64,000 nucleotides of DNA from Schizophyllum amplum (lineage: Eukaryota > Basidiomycota > Agaricomycetes > Agaricales > Schizophyllaceae): contig VDMD01000021.1 of the NCBI GenBank assembly GCA_007026445.1, positions 124,001 through 188,000 of the forward strand. Reading direction: 5' to 3'. Positions 1 to 9,710 of the stretch are shown piece after piece. Position numbers and translations under genes: made by a program. The notes under the pieces were generated by a model, which worked only from the letters and a program-made list of their open reading frames with translations, was not told the DNA's origin and made no database searches. Every line of letters begins with the position of its first letter. Within the stretch, counting starts at the first letter, position 1.

Positions 1-143
1 CTATCCACGACGCAACCGATAGCAATATAAAACGGTGAGATCTCAGATCACGAGGTCCTCTCGCTGACAGCCCGGCATTTCTCTCCATTTGGATGCTCCT
101 TAGACGATAACCGCTACTCGAGACATCATATCTCCCGCCCAAG

Positions 144-1739
144 ATGACCAGCGAAGTGCCCTACAAGATAAATGTTTCCGCGGAGCAGCTTGCTTTGTTG
201 AAAGCGAAGCTTGAGCTCGCAGTCATGCCGGACGAGCTGGAGGACGTTGGGTGGGACTATGGTGCACCGTTGGATGATATCACTCGCCTCACCAAGCACT
301 GGAAAAGCGACTTTGACTGGAGGAAACATGAAACCGCTTTCAATAACGCGCTGCCCCAGTTCACGCGCGACATCGAGGTCGAAGGGCATGGGAAGCTGAA
401 CATTCACTACGTGCATCAGCAGAGCGACGTACAGGGCGCGATACCTCTGCTTTTTGTCCATGGATGTATGTTTTGTTGCGCATTGCTTCCTGTATCCGTG
501 ATTGACTCATTTCCAGGGCCGGGTAGTGTGCTTGAAGTATTGAAGGTTCTACCCCTCTTAACGAAGAAATCGTCCGCTATGCCCTCCTTCCACGTTGTTG
601 CGTATAGTCTTCCTGGATTTGGCTTTTCTGAAGGGGCAAGGAAGAAGGGATTTGGCGTCCAGAAGATGGCGGAGGTTCGTCTCTTCGCAGCCAGACGGTC
701 CACTGGTACTCATGCGCCACAGGTTGGGCACAAACTCATGCTTGCCCTGGGCTATGATCAATATGGTCCGTCGTGTCATTTTAATGCTTTTGTCCATGCT
801 CACGTAGTAAGTAGTCGTTCAAGGTACGCCGAACGTCAACTTCCGACAATCCTGATACTCATTCATGCCGTGCAGGCGGTGACTGGGGCTTCTGGGTTAG
901 CACTACTTCCTTGATACGGAAATGGCATTCATCACACTACGCAGATCACCCAGAGAATTGCGAGCGATTACGGTGTGAAGCACTGTATGGCGTGGCACAC
1001 CAACATGCCATGGTATACTGATTATTTGACGCGCAAGGGACGTTTGCTGATCCTGCGTGCAGCCCCGACTTCACCCGAACCAAGGTCACGTCGCTACCTG
1101 TATCTGAAGAAGAGCAGCCAGGCCTTCAGCGCACGCTAGAAATTGATAGAACTGGACGCGCGTACGGCTCGATACAGGAGACTAAGCCACAGACCATCGG
1201 CTACGCGCTCGCCGACTCGCCTGTGGGTCTGCTCGCCTGGATCTACGAGAAGCTGGTAGCATGGGCAGACGCGTATCCGTGGACGGACGATGAAGGTTAG
1301 CGCCCGCGCCCGTTGGTCATTCGTGCACTATATAATCGCTGATAATCGCCCAGTCTTGACATGGGTCAGCATGTACTGGTTCTCGCGTGCCGGGCCGGCC
1401 GCCTCGGTGCGCATCTACCGCGAGTCGGTCTACCCCACGCGTGAGATTCCACCGGATCCGGCCCATGCACCCTCAATCCCTATGGGCATGTCATCCTTCC
1501 CCGGGGATATCTATGCGTATCCGAAATCGTGCGTTTGTTCGTGCTCTTTTGGCGCCTCTTCAATGATGGATAACAGGTGGAAACATACTCTTGGTAACGT
1601 CGTCTTCGAGGCGGAGCACAAGAGCGGAGGCCATTTTGCAGCATATGAGAGGCCGCAGACTCTGGTTGGGGATCTGCAAGCCATGTTTGGGAAAGGCGGG
1701 CCTGCCTATGCTGTCGTGCTAGGAAAGGATGGCTACTGA
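144..1739 (+). CDS. Epoxide hydrolase, microsomal (EHN) type
   Basis: Alpha/beta-hydrolase that would add water to epoxides through an aspartate ester. The first exon gives an EHN-type N-terminal region ending in FVHG; joining across an intron (about 470-520) restores the oxyanion motif HGWPGS. The nucleophile region reads GGDWGFWV near 873-896. The lid tyrosine region is MYWFSRAGP (about 1371) and the catalytic histidine sits in SGGHFAAYE (about 1624). At least five introns interrupt it, so the exon joins given here are approximate. The start at 144 is the first ATG that opens the EHN region. Downstream lie dehalogenase sequences in the same direction, which could make a small detoxification neighbourhood (inference). 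Length and motif order fit the family; substrate cannot be told. Confidence 0.85.
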
Positions 1740-1875
1740 ACGTTCGGTGATGTCCAACTGTTCTCCTGTTTGATCACATTGAAGGAAATATATAACAGCA
1801 ACCTCGCGCATGAGAAATACCTAAAGAGTGTCATAGCCTAGCGGCAGAAGAGCCCGTCGTGCTCGCGTCCCCATT

Positions 1876-1929
1876 GTTGCAACGATGTCTAACGCCCATG
1901 AAGTTGCAACGATGTCTAACGCCCATGAA
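1876..1929. repeat. Perfect 27-bp tandem duplication
   Basis: Two identical 27-bp units lie at 1876-1902 and 1903-1929, beginning GTTGCAACGATG and ending GCCCATGAA. They lie just before the dehalogenase relic. The unit length is a multiple of three, so it would not shift a frame. Confidence 0.95.
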
Positions 1930-1939
1930 GGAGCGCAAC

Positions 1940-2183
1940 ACTGTATGTCGGTGCTCCACGTCGGCTCGGCGTACCGCCCGAGCGTTGTACGATGGTTGTC
2001 ATGCATATCGTGGATCGGCGCGGCGCGGCGCAGTATGGACTGAAGACGGTGTACGTGCGACGGCCCGACTCGAGTGAACCCATTGCTGAGCACGATCTGG
2101 TGGAGAGTAAGGCGAATGGTGTGGAGGTTTCCTTGGTGGATTCGCTTGTGCAGTTGGCTGTTGAGCTGGGGGGTGGTGCTTGA
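1940..2183 (+). pseudogene. C-terminal relic of a HAD-type dehalogenase
   Basis: One reading frame gives about 80 residues that align with the C-terminus of the complete gene just downstream: GVPPERCTMVV matches GAPPEKCAMVA, then AAQYGLKTVYV matches AANSGLKTVYV, and the tails share a GVEV/GEVD motif before the stop. The motif I nucleophile region and the helical cap are missing upstream, where only about 200 bp separate it from the epoxide hydrolase stop. The WDLEGA motif of the intact copy reads VDRRGA here, so the magnesium-binding aspartate region is altered. I read it as the remnant of a tandem duplication; a fragment of a gene whose 5' exons are too diverged to see is less likely. Confidence 0.7.
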
Positions 2184-2363
2184 TGGACTGTCACATGCCT
2201 GGGCAGTTTATAAGGCTGATTTATCCTGTTCCCAAGCTAAGAAGTCACAGCGGCTTGCAGCACGAGCTACGTCTAGCACGTCACTTCGTCTTCGGCCGTG
2301 TCATGACCTCATCGATCCGTCCCACTTCCCCGCCTCAGTCGCTTACTGATCACCACCACGACC

Positions 2364-3440
2364 ATGGAAGGCGTTGAAGTGCTTATCTTCGATATCTTTG
2401 GGAGCACGGTTGACTGGTATACAACTGTCTGCGCCGAGCTGAAGAACTTAGGCGAGACTAAAGGACCGTCAGGTGAGTGCGATTCCAGGGAGCCATCATG
2501 TTCGATCCTCGCATTGACGGGGTGAGCAGGTTCGGAGAACTGGCACGCTTTCGCGCAGGCTGAGGAATGGAGGTCGGCCTACATGCGGCAAACGTACGTG
2601 ACGGGCGTGTACTGTGGCGTGGAGATCGAGATGATTTTCGCAGGCAAGCCTTTGCGAAGGCGGAGTCTGACCCGCTCACCACCCCAAATGTCGACGAGAT
2701 TCATCGAGGCGTGCGTTGCTCATCAGTCGTGAATCAAATGAGACAAGCTGATATTATGGTAGGCGCTCGAAACCATGCTCGCTTCCGAGCAGTGGTCGCA
2801 CATTGGTCAGTGCTGGGATAAAGACGCGCGGGACAATTTAAACATGGTGTGGCACCGACTTCACGGTGAGCATAGGTCTTCTCCGCAAGCTTGATTCACT
2901 TGACAACAATGTATAGGCTGGCCCGATGCAACGGAGGGTCTTTACGCCCTCAAAAAGGACTACATCATCGCGGCCTTGTCTAACGGGAATGCACGCTTGC
3001 TAGTCGACATGGCGAGTGCACGACGTACGACGACGCGCCAGTAGCTCACCGTCAGTAGGCCAAAAACACGGATCTTCCTTGGGATGCGGTGTTCGCAGGG
3101 GATGTGATAGGATCCTACAAGCCGTAAGTTTTGCCCTGCGCGTTCGAGTTCAATATTTCATGTTGAGCCGGTCATCGCCAGGAATCCCAAGATGTATAAG
3201 ACGACCGCCAAGTTACTGGGTGCTCCTCCGGAGAAGTGTGCCATGGTTGCAACACACCTTTGGGATCTCGAAGGTGCCGCGAACAGTGGGCTGAAAACCG
3301 TGTACGTGCATCGCGACGCGAAGGAGCCGACCGAGGAATCGACGGACGTGAGGACGAAGGCAGAGGGAGGAGAGGTCGATCTTGTAGTGAAATCTTTCAC
3401 GGAGCTTGCCACTGTCTTGAAGAATAGCCATAGCACGTAG
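2364..3440 (+). CDS. Haloacid dehalogenase-like hydrolase (type II)
   Basis: HAD-superfamily hydrolase; the closest family is the (S)-2-haloacid dehalogenases, which hydrolyse C-halogen bonds. ATG at 2364 opens with LIFDIFGSTVDW, holding the motif I aspartate (family norm FDxxGTLVDW, so Thr is replaced by Ser-Thr here). Further exons give HGWPDATEGLYALKK, the motif II serine in LSNGNARLL (about 2985), the motif III lysine in GSYKPNPKMYK (about 3110-3200, split by an intron) and motif IV in VATHLWDLEGA (about 3249). Introns are short, for example 2472-2528. The gene follows a relic copy of itself. Substrate is unknown; many fungal members are annotated only by homology. Confidence 0.85.
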
Positions 3441-3518
3441 TCAGTACTAAAGCCGAATGGAATCTGGAAGGAGTCAGGATTCCGACCGTAACGGTAGACA
3501 CACGGAACACGAACAGTA

Positions 3519-3526
3519 ACGTCACG
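3519..3526 (+). promoter_or_regulatory. ACGTCACG (CRE-like) motif upstream of thymidylate synthase
   Basis: ACGTCACG lies 32 bp before the thymidylate synthase ATG and is followed by GGTCGCGTCC, which holds a partial MluI-box core. The same octamer lies upstream of FEN1 and NCA2. Function is inferred from motif only. Confidence 0.4.
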
Positions 3527-3557
3527 GTCGCGTCCAGTCACCTTGACCGGAACTACC

Positions 3558-4578
3558 ATGTCGACCGCGCAACCAGAGACGAACGGCAGGACCGATGCGC
3601 AGCAGATGGAGCGCTCCAAGCACGACGAGCATGAATATCTGGACCTCATCAGACGCGTTATGGAGATCGGCGAAGTACGTGCAGACCGAACGGGTACCGG
3701 CACGATAGCCCTCTTCGCCCCACCAAATTTGCGGTTCTCCCTTGCAGGCAGCACCCTCCCCCTTCTCACCACGAAACGTACATTTCTACGCGGCATTATA
3801 GAAGAGCTGCTGTGGTTTGTCCACGGGTGCACCGACTCTGCTGAGCTCTCACGCAAGAAAGTCACAATCTGGGACGGGAACGGGTCGAAGGCATTCCTGG
3901 AGAGCCGTGGACTAGGGAATCGCAGAGAGGGGGACCTAGGTCCGGTATACGGCTTCCAATGGCGGCACTTCGGGGCTGAATACAAGGACTGCGACGCGGA
4001 TTACACGGGTCAGGGAGTCGACCAGCTACGCGAGTGCATCCACAAAATCAAGCACAACCCTACCGACCGCAGAATCATCATGAGCGCGTGGAATCCCAAA
4101 GGTGCGTCCCCCTTAATCTCACGCTGATTATTCTCAGCTGACGAAGGACACCTCGCCAGATATACCCCTGATGGCACTCCCACCATGCCATCTGCTCTGC
4201 CAGTTCTACGTCCACTTACCGCCGCCCGACGCACCTGAAGGACAGCGCCCGAAGCTCTCGTGCCTCATGTACCAGCGATCCGCGGACCTGGGCCTCGGCG
4301 TGCCCTTCAACATCGCGTCGTACGCGCTGCTCACGCATATGGTCGCGCACGTCACTGGCACAGACCCGCACGAGCTCATCATCCAGTTGGGCGACGCGCA
4401 TGTGTACCGCGACCATGTCGAGGCGCTGAAGACGCAACTGGAGCGCGAACCACGTACTTTCCCGAAGCTGCGATGGGGGAGGGAAGGGATTGCGGACATC
4501 GAAGATTTCACGTATGACGATTTCGTCGTGGAGGGGTATAATCCGCACCCATCCATACCGATGAAGATGAGTGTTTGA
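3558..4578 (+). CDS. Thymidylate synthase
   Basis: Makes dTMP from dUMP using methylene-tetrahydrofolate; needed for DNA synthesis. Two exons, 3558-4101 and 4160-4578, join in frame to give 320 residues, the usual size. The 58-bp intron has a GTGCGT donor, a CTGAC branch site and a CCAG acceptor; this join makes the invariant [14 protein letters not shown], whose cysteine is the catalytic nucleophile. The earlier CAG at 4135-4137 would put the second exon out of frame. Other family motifs are RTGTGT near the N-terminus, [22 protein letters not shown], the QRSAD phosphate site, FNIASYALL and GDAHVY. The C-terminus IPMKMSV is the expected lid ending. ATG 3558 has a good context and no upstream in-frame ATG. 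Confidence 0.97.
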
Positions 4579-4887
4579 CGGCCCAGGCGTGTATGTATGT
4601 AATGAAGCTGTTGTTAGACTCATCGATGTAAACTAGAGGTGTACAAGGGAATGTGATTTTTGGAGTGCCCGAAGTCAGATCGATGAAGCCGAAAATTCAC
4701 CTGCAATACTTACCACAAGGCATCGGCTTGAGTGGCACTATCCGGGACTCAGTCGAGACGAAGCCTCCAATGAATGTATTCCATATGCATACTGTCCCAT
4801 TATGTGCATTAGATGTATGTAGGGTATGTAGATGTACGGCTAGGTATGCATGCATGAACAACGCGAACTCCGCGACGAATGGAACAA

Positions 4888-6279
4888 CTACTTCAGCTCC
4901 TCCTCGCTCTTCGCCCTCTTTCTCCGCGCGATATCGAAAGCAGATCCGAACCCAAAGCCACTGATCCCCGGTATATGTGTTCGCTGGTGTAACAGGATCT
5001 GGGTCAAGTCCGACAGGGACGGTACGCGCGACAGCGACTCAATGTCCGGCGCTTCCCTGGACAAACCCTCCCGTTCCTCAGCAAGCCGTACCACTTCTAC
5101 CTCCGGTCGAGCCTCACGCATGTGGCGCGCCGCTACTTCGCAGGGCACTGCGCTCGTGCAGACCTTTCGGAGTCGAGGGCACAGGAACTCGCCGTCCTGT
5201 TCCGTGCTCTCCTCCTCAGCGACCCGGTAGCGCGAGGATAGCAGCGTGAGCATGCGGTCCGCGGGCGTGTGCGCAAGGCGGACTTCCTCGAGACTGTACA
5301 GCCGGCGCAAGCAAGTCACCCAGCCGCGGCATTGTGCGAAGCGGTCGTCTTCGCCGGTCGCGATGCCTGTCAGGCCAAGAGTCCGTGGCGTCTCCCGTCC
5401 GGCGCTTCGGATGACAAAGCGCCATATGGCGTCGCAGGATTCGGCGGATGCGCGTGGGCGCTTTGAATCGAGGTCGTTCAAGTGGAGGATGTCGAGGACA
5501 GGGGCGGCGAAGAAGTCGAGGAGGCGGGGGATGTGGTTGGCGCGGAGGGTGAGGCTGCGGAGGGCGGGGAAGACGACGGGGTCGCAGGGGAACGCGCCGG
5601 CGACGCGTGACTGTATGTTGAGGCTTGTCAGGGACGCTGCGGCCTCTACGACGCATGCGAACTCTGCGAGGGTGAGGGGGGTGGCGGTGAGAGGGCGTAT
5701 GATGGAGAGCTCGCGGAGGCTATCGAGTGATGCGGGGAAGGAGGGGATGGCGGATGAATGGAGGTGGAGGGAACGGAGGGACGCCGGCAGTGATAGTTGG
5801 AATGACGTTCGAGTTTTTGATCCCGTTTCCGGAGCGACCTCGACGATGAGGTGTCGAAGGCCAGGCGGGGCCGAGCAGAGGTCGGGGAAGAGGGTTGAGA
5901 AGTATGTCGCCGCTGCCGCTTGTGAGGGGCAGCGGACCTTCATAGATGGTATGCGATCGCTGTGTGCGCGGAGGAGCGACGTTACGGCTTCGTGGACGTG
6001 CACTCCCCCCTCTGCCTCCTGCTCAAGAGAGACCTCCACCTCAACAGCACACGACCGCGAGCGGTCCATCCATAGTGCCGTCTTGTTGAGGCTGCGAGCA
6101 TCGTTCCCCACCTTCATGGACAGTGCCAAGCGATTCCATGCAGAGGGGGTGGTGTGTGCGACGCGGTAGAACGATCGCGAGACAGCCGCTAGGAGCGCTG
6201 GCGCTTCGGGCCACTGCGACGTCGCACTGCAGATAATCTCGGCCAGCACATCATCTGGCGCCGCGCCAAAGGATGCCAT
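4888..6279 (-). CDS. F-box-like leucine-rich protein
   Basis: Single-exon gene of 463 residues. The N-terminus (APDDVLAEIICSATSQW and then SRSFYRVAHTTPSAWNRL) is the F-box-like helix set common in Agaricomycetes, where it would dock a substrate receptor to an SCF ubiquitin ligase. The rest is leucine-rich repeats of the type LRSLHLHSS, LRELSII, LTSLNIQ and LRSLTLRANHI. Length and layout are normal for this large, fast-evolving family. The target is not predictable. It is convergent with thymidylate synthase. Confidence 0.8.
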   Translation of the reverse strand: MASFGAAPDDVLAEIICSATSQWPEAPALLAAVSRSFYRVAHTTPSAWNRLALSMKVGNDARSLNKTALWMDRSRSCAVEVEVSLEQEAEGGVHVHEAVTSLLRAHSDRIPSMKVRCPSQAAAATYFSTLFPDLCSAPPGLRHLIVEVAPETGSKTRTSFQLSLPASLRSLHLHSSAIPSFPASLDSLRELSIIRPLTATPLTLAEFACVVEAAASLTSLNIQSRVAGAFPCDPVVFPALRSLTLRANHIPRLLDFFAAPVLDILHLNDLDSKRPRASAESCDAIWRFVIRSAGRETPRTLGLTGIATGEDDRFAQCRGWVTCLRRLYSLEEVRLAHTPADRMLTLLSSRYRVAEEESTEQDGEFLCPRLRKVCTSAVPCEVAARHMREARPEVEVVRLAEEREGLSREAPDIESLSRVPSLSDLTQILLHQRTHIPGISGFGFGSAFDIARRKRAKSEEELK

Positions 6280-7464
6280 AATGCCAGCAGATAGTGTGGG
6301 ATGCCAAGGGGGCTGAGAGAGATTTAGAGACTACCCCGTACGGTATATTATACCAGCTCGAGGCGTGGAGGCGCGTCGGACGTAAAGCGCAGCAGCAGGC
6401 TGTAAAACTGTGTGAGAACGTCATGGCTCTCGGTGCACGAACAGAACAACTAACCGGGGGCAAAAGGCTTGGCGTCCTCGTGGGGTGGCGGGGGGGATCA
6501 GGGTCGCGTTCGCGGTGGTGGGCGCGCTTTTGAAAGATCTCTCTCTCCTGCGGCGGCGTCTTAACAGCGCTGGGGCTGCCACAGGAATTGGTAGTAACAT
6601 TGGTAGAAAGGACTGCATTCGATCAGGGCAAGTCAGGAATTCGGCCGAGGCATCGAGTCGCGTGCAGGATTCATTCGTCGCCAGCGGGATCTACGCGGCG
6701 CAGATGCCTTCGAGTGTAGCAGTATACAAATGGGCCGCCCAATGAGTTTCCACGCTCGAAAAAGGCTCGAAAGGGCCTGGAGGGGCCGGTCTGGACTTTC
6801 GGGTGCAAAACGCGGAGCTTGGGTGCGTAAGATGATGAGGTGGCAGTCAATCTGCGACAAGGCTGGAGAGCGTATTTCGAGCCGTAATGGGCAGGGGATC
6901 AGAGCCCGCTGCCGGTCTGGACCTGCGAAGGTGCGTAGGTTCGTCGGCATGAAGGACGGAGAAGGCCTTCGAGTTCATCAATGTTGAACTTTGAGTTGAG
7001 TCATCCATCGCGTGGACAATTTCATTTACCCATGGCCGGACTGGGCATCACCGGGGCCGGACCAATAGGCAGAGACAATGGACATTGGACGCTCGTCAGT
7101 TTCCTCGCCAGCGCCTTCTTCGTCGTTGCAGTCGACTTGCGGGTAGGATGGCGACAGCCGTATTGGCGTGTCCCCTCCTTACTGGAGATTCTGCAGTCCA
7201 CACGTCTGCCTCAGCTCGAACGTAAGAACCGCACATACCCGAGGCAACAATCGAGTCGCCTCGCACCCATACCTAAGTAGCGCGCAACGCCGCGCTAGAA
7301 CCTGGAGAGTGCGAACCGCGGCGACGCCACCGCAGCGTCCGTTGCGCGTCGAACCATCACGCAGCCATGCCGGTTTTTAGTATCTTTTGCAATGTTACAC
7401 GACAGCATATGCACATATGGGAGGCAAAAGGAGCATGGGAGGGCATAGGTACAGAACTCGACGC
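6280..7464. other. Intergenic, no gene recognised
   Basis: Short open frames exist on both strands but none shows a family motif or fungal exon pattern. The left part is the probable promoter of the F-box gene; the right part holds the P1 3' untranslated region. Confidence 0.5.
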
Positions 7465-8102
7465 TTAATCGAACAATCCGAAGCCCTGCACAGAGACATA
7501 AGCTCCCTATGCCCGCACATGGAGTATACCAACGTACCATGTCGTCGTCGGACTCCTCCTTCTCCTCCTCCTTCTTCTCCTCCTCCTTCGGTGCCTCCGC
7601 GGCCGCGGCGCCACCAACAGCCGCGGGTGCGCCTGCTGCGGGCGCACCGCCGCCGGAGCCGACGTTCAATAGCAAGTCCTTGACGTTCTTGCCCTCCAGC
7701 GCCTTCGCGAGGAGCGATGCCCATATCGGCTCGAGCTCGACATTCGCACCGTTCGTCAGAGCGAGGATTTTGTCGGACTGGGCGATCCTGTGTTAGATCG
7801 GGGGCTTTGGGTGGAGGGGGATGTACGCACGGTGATTTCAACGCCATCGTCAGCGAGGATGAGGGCGGCGTAGGTGGCGGCAAGCTCTGCGGTGGCCTAG
7901 AGGGGGAGAAGGATGCGTAAGAACGCTGCTACGCAAGGCTGGATCGCAGGGAGAGCAGGAACAGGCGCATAGATTTGAATGGGAGGGACACAGATCCGTC
8001 ATCTGGTGCAAGTCGGGCCAATCCAGCCCATTCACGCCGCTCCCGCGCGTAACTTCTGCATAGAAGCATAGAGGAGGTCGTCTGGGACGCTGTACTGACC
8101 AT
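7465..8102 (-). CDS. RPP1: 60S acidic ribosomal protein P1
   Basis: Component of the lateral stalk of the large ribosomal subunit, which recruits translation GTPases. Four exons resolve fully: 8100-8102 (the ATG alone), 7831-7896, 7538-7777 and 7465-7485, giving 109 residues, the normal size. The product begins [19 protein letters not shown], continues [19 protein letters not shown] and [10 protein letters not shown], then an Ala/Gly/Pro hinge and an acidic tail. The last 21-nt exon supplies GFGLFD and the stop, completing the DDDMGFGLFD end that binds elongation factors. Introns are 203, 53 and 52 bp. A start exon holding only the ATG is unusual but is supported by a good donor (GTCAGT). Confidence 0.95.
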
Positions 8103-8512
8103 TTCGACAGCGAGGGAGTCCGTGGACAGGTGTGGTGACGAGGAACGCGAAAGTTGGCGGCGACTTGGCTGTGGATCAGGTCCTTTCGCACGCTTGCGGA
8201 TTGATCAGATCAGTTCGGCAAGTCCCGGCGTGGGTCCATGATGTTCGTTTCTCTTGTACTCAAGTTGTCCGTCTATTGAGGAGTGCTTTGATTATACCAC
8301 GCTGTCCGAGGCCTTGCTGCAGTGAATAGACAGAATATAATTTGACTCTTTCAGTGCTTTAGAGACCAGTGAAGCGGTCCTCAAAGAGACGACGAAGACG
8401 CAGTGATTGGTGGGCAAGCCAACGAGTGCTATGGATGCGAATATCACCCGCAGAGGGCACGATGCGTATAATCTACAAACAAGCCAGAGAGTACAACAGA
8501 AAATCGCGTCAA

Positions 8513-9499
8513 TCAATCGCTCATCGCCTCGTCCTCGCTCCCGTCACCCGCTTCCACCTGCGCCTCGGCTATCCGCGGGGCGTCGATCTGGGTAACCTCG
8601 CCCGTCTCCGCGTCCCATCGCGCCAACAAGCCCACACGGAACGTGACCATTTTCTCACCGATGAGCTTGAGCAGCTGCGCCTGCTCCGCGGACAGCTTCG
8701 CGCCGGCCTCGCAAATTTTGTGCGGCGAATGCAGGCTGGGCACGCCGCGGTCCATGTATGTCGTGAGCCCAAGCTTGCGCAGCTGCGGCTCTTCGTTGTG
8801 CGGGAAGGGCTCGGGCGGGTCGGAGTGGCGCTGCGTGACGGGACCGGAGGGGAGGATGACAGTGCGCGTGGCTTTGTTGCCGGCGCGCGCGAAGTCGGGC
8901 TGCTGGAAGTCGGCGAACCATTCGGTAACTTCGGTGGGTGGAGAGTTGGTGAAGAAGAGGCCGACTTGACCTTTCAATTGCTGATGGCAGAGGGGTTAGT
9001 GGGGTATGACTGGGAAGGGGAAGGACATACCCTAGCGAGCTTAGAGACGCCTGGTCGGTGCTCGGCTTCTGGTGTAGAGCCGAGGGCTTTCGCCATGACG
9101 GAGCTCCGTGCAAATATTAATCGTCCAGAGCTATTCAGGTGTTAGATCATATGTATGAAGGGGAGCGGATCACGCACTCCTTCCACAACTTCCGTACGGT
9201 CTTGAGATGGGCATTCCTCATGTTGCCGACCTCGAACAGCCAGCAGTACTGCCATTTCTCCACATTTTCTTGGATCTGTAGACGATAAGGACGAGGTTCA
9301 TGTGAAGGGAAGGGGGATAGCAAAAGGATGTATGGATGCAGCAGCGTTGCTACTGACCTGAGTGATCAGTTCTCCTTTCTGCTCTTTTGTGCGCTTGGCA
9401 ACTTTGGTGAGCGATACTGGATCAAAATGTCAGCCCCCCTGCTTCCTGCGACAGTCACGAAGCATACTGACCGACTTTGGCGCGCTTGGATTTAGGCAT
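8513..9499 (-). CDS. MRT4: Ribosome assembly factor MRT4
   Basis: Nucleolar paralogue of stalk protein P0 that occupies the stalk base on pre-60S particles until P0 replaces it. Five exons (9472-9499, 9358-9416, 9178-9275, 9031-9130, 8513-8980) join in frame to 250 residues. The product starts MPKSKRAKVVSLTKVAKRT, continues WQYCWLFEVGNMRNAHLK and then LIFARSSVMAKALG, and ends in an acidic tail GDGSEDEAMSD. The region VGLFFTNSPPTEVTEWF matches the family. It lies about 410 bp upstream of the P1 gene in the same direction. The start is fixed by the conserved MPKSKR opening. Confidence 0.95.
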
Positions 9500-9710
9500 G
9501 ATGAAAGAGAAGAATAGAAAATTTCCAAATACAATGGGCTGTCCGTATGCGGCTGGCGGCTGGCCGGACCGGTGCGGTACTTCCGCATTGGTTGTCACCG
9601 TCTCTCGCCATTCACGTCTATTAGTATTGTTGCTGACTGTGTGCTCTCTTGCTTTGAACACTCGTGACAGCGAGGCTTGCACGAGGCGTTGAGGCAGCTC
9701 GAGAGTGAAC

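Noticed and set aside
4130..4146. Splice acceptor CAG at 4137 in thymidylate synthase
   Set aside because: It leaves the catalytic exon out of frame; CCAG at 4159 gives [14 protein letters not shown].
5246..6169. 307-codon frame opposite the F-box gene
   Set aside because: Arg/Ser/Ala-rich shadow of a GC-rich coding exon, no domain.
6633..6950. 105-codon minus-strand frame in the spacer left of P1
   Set aside because: No family features, no splice context and no codon pattern like its neighbours.
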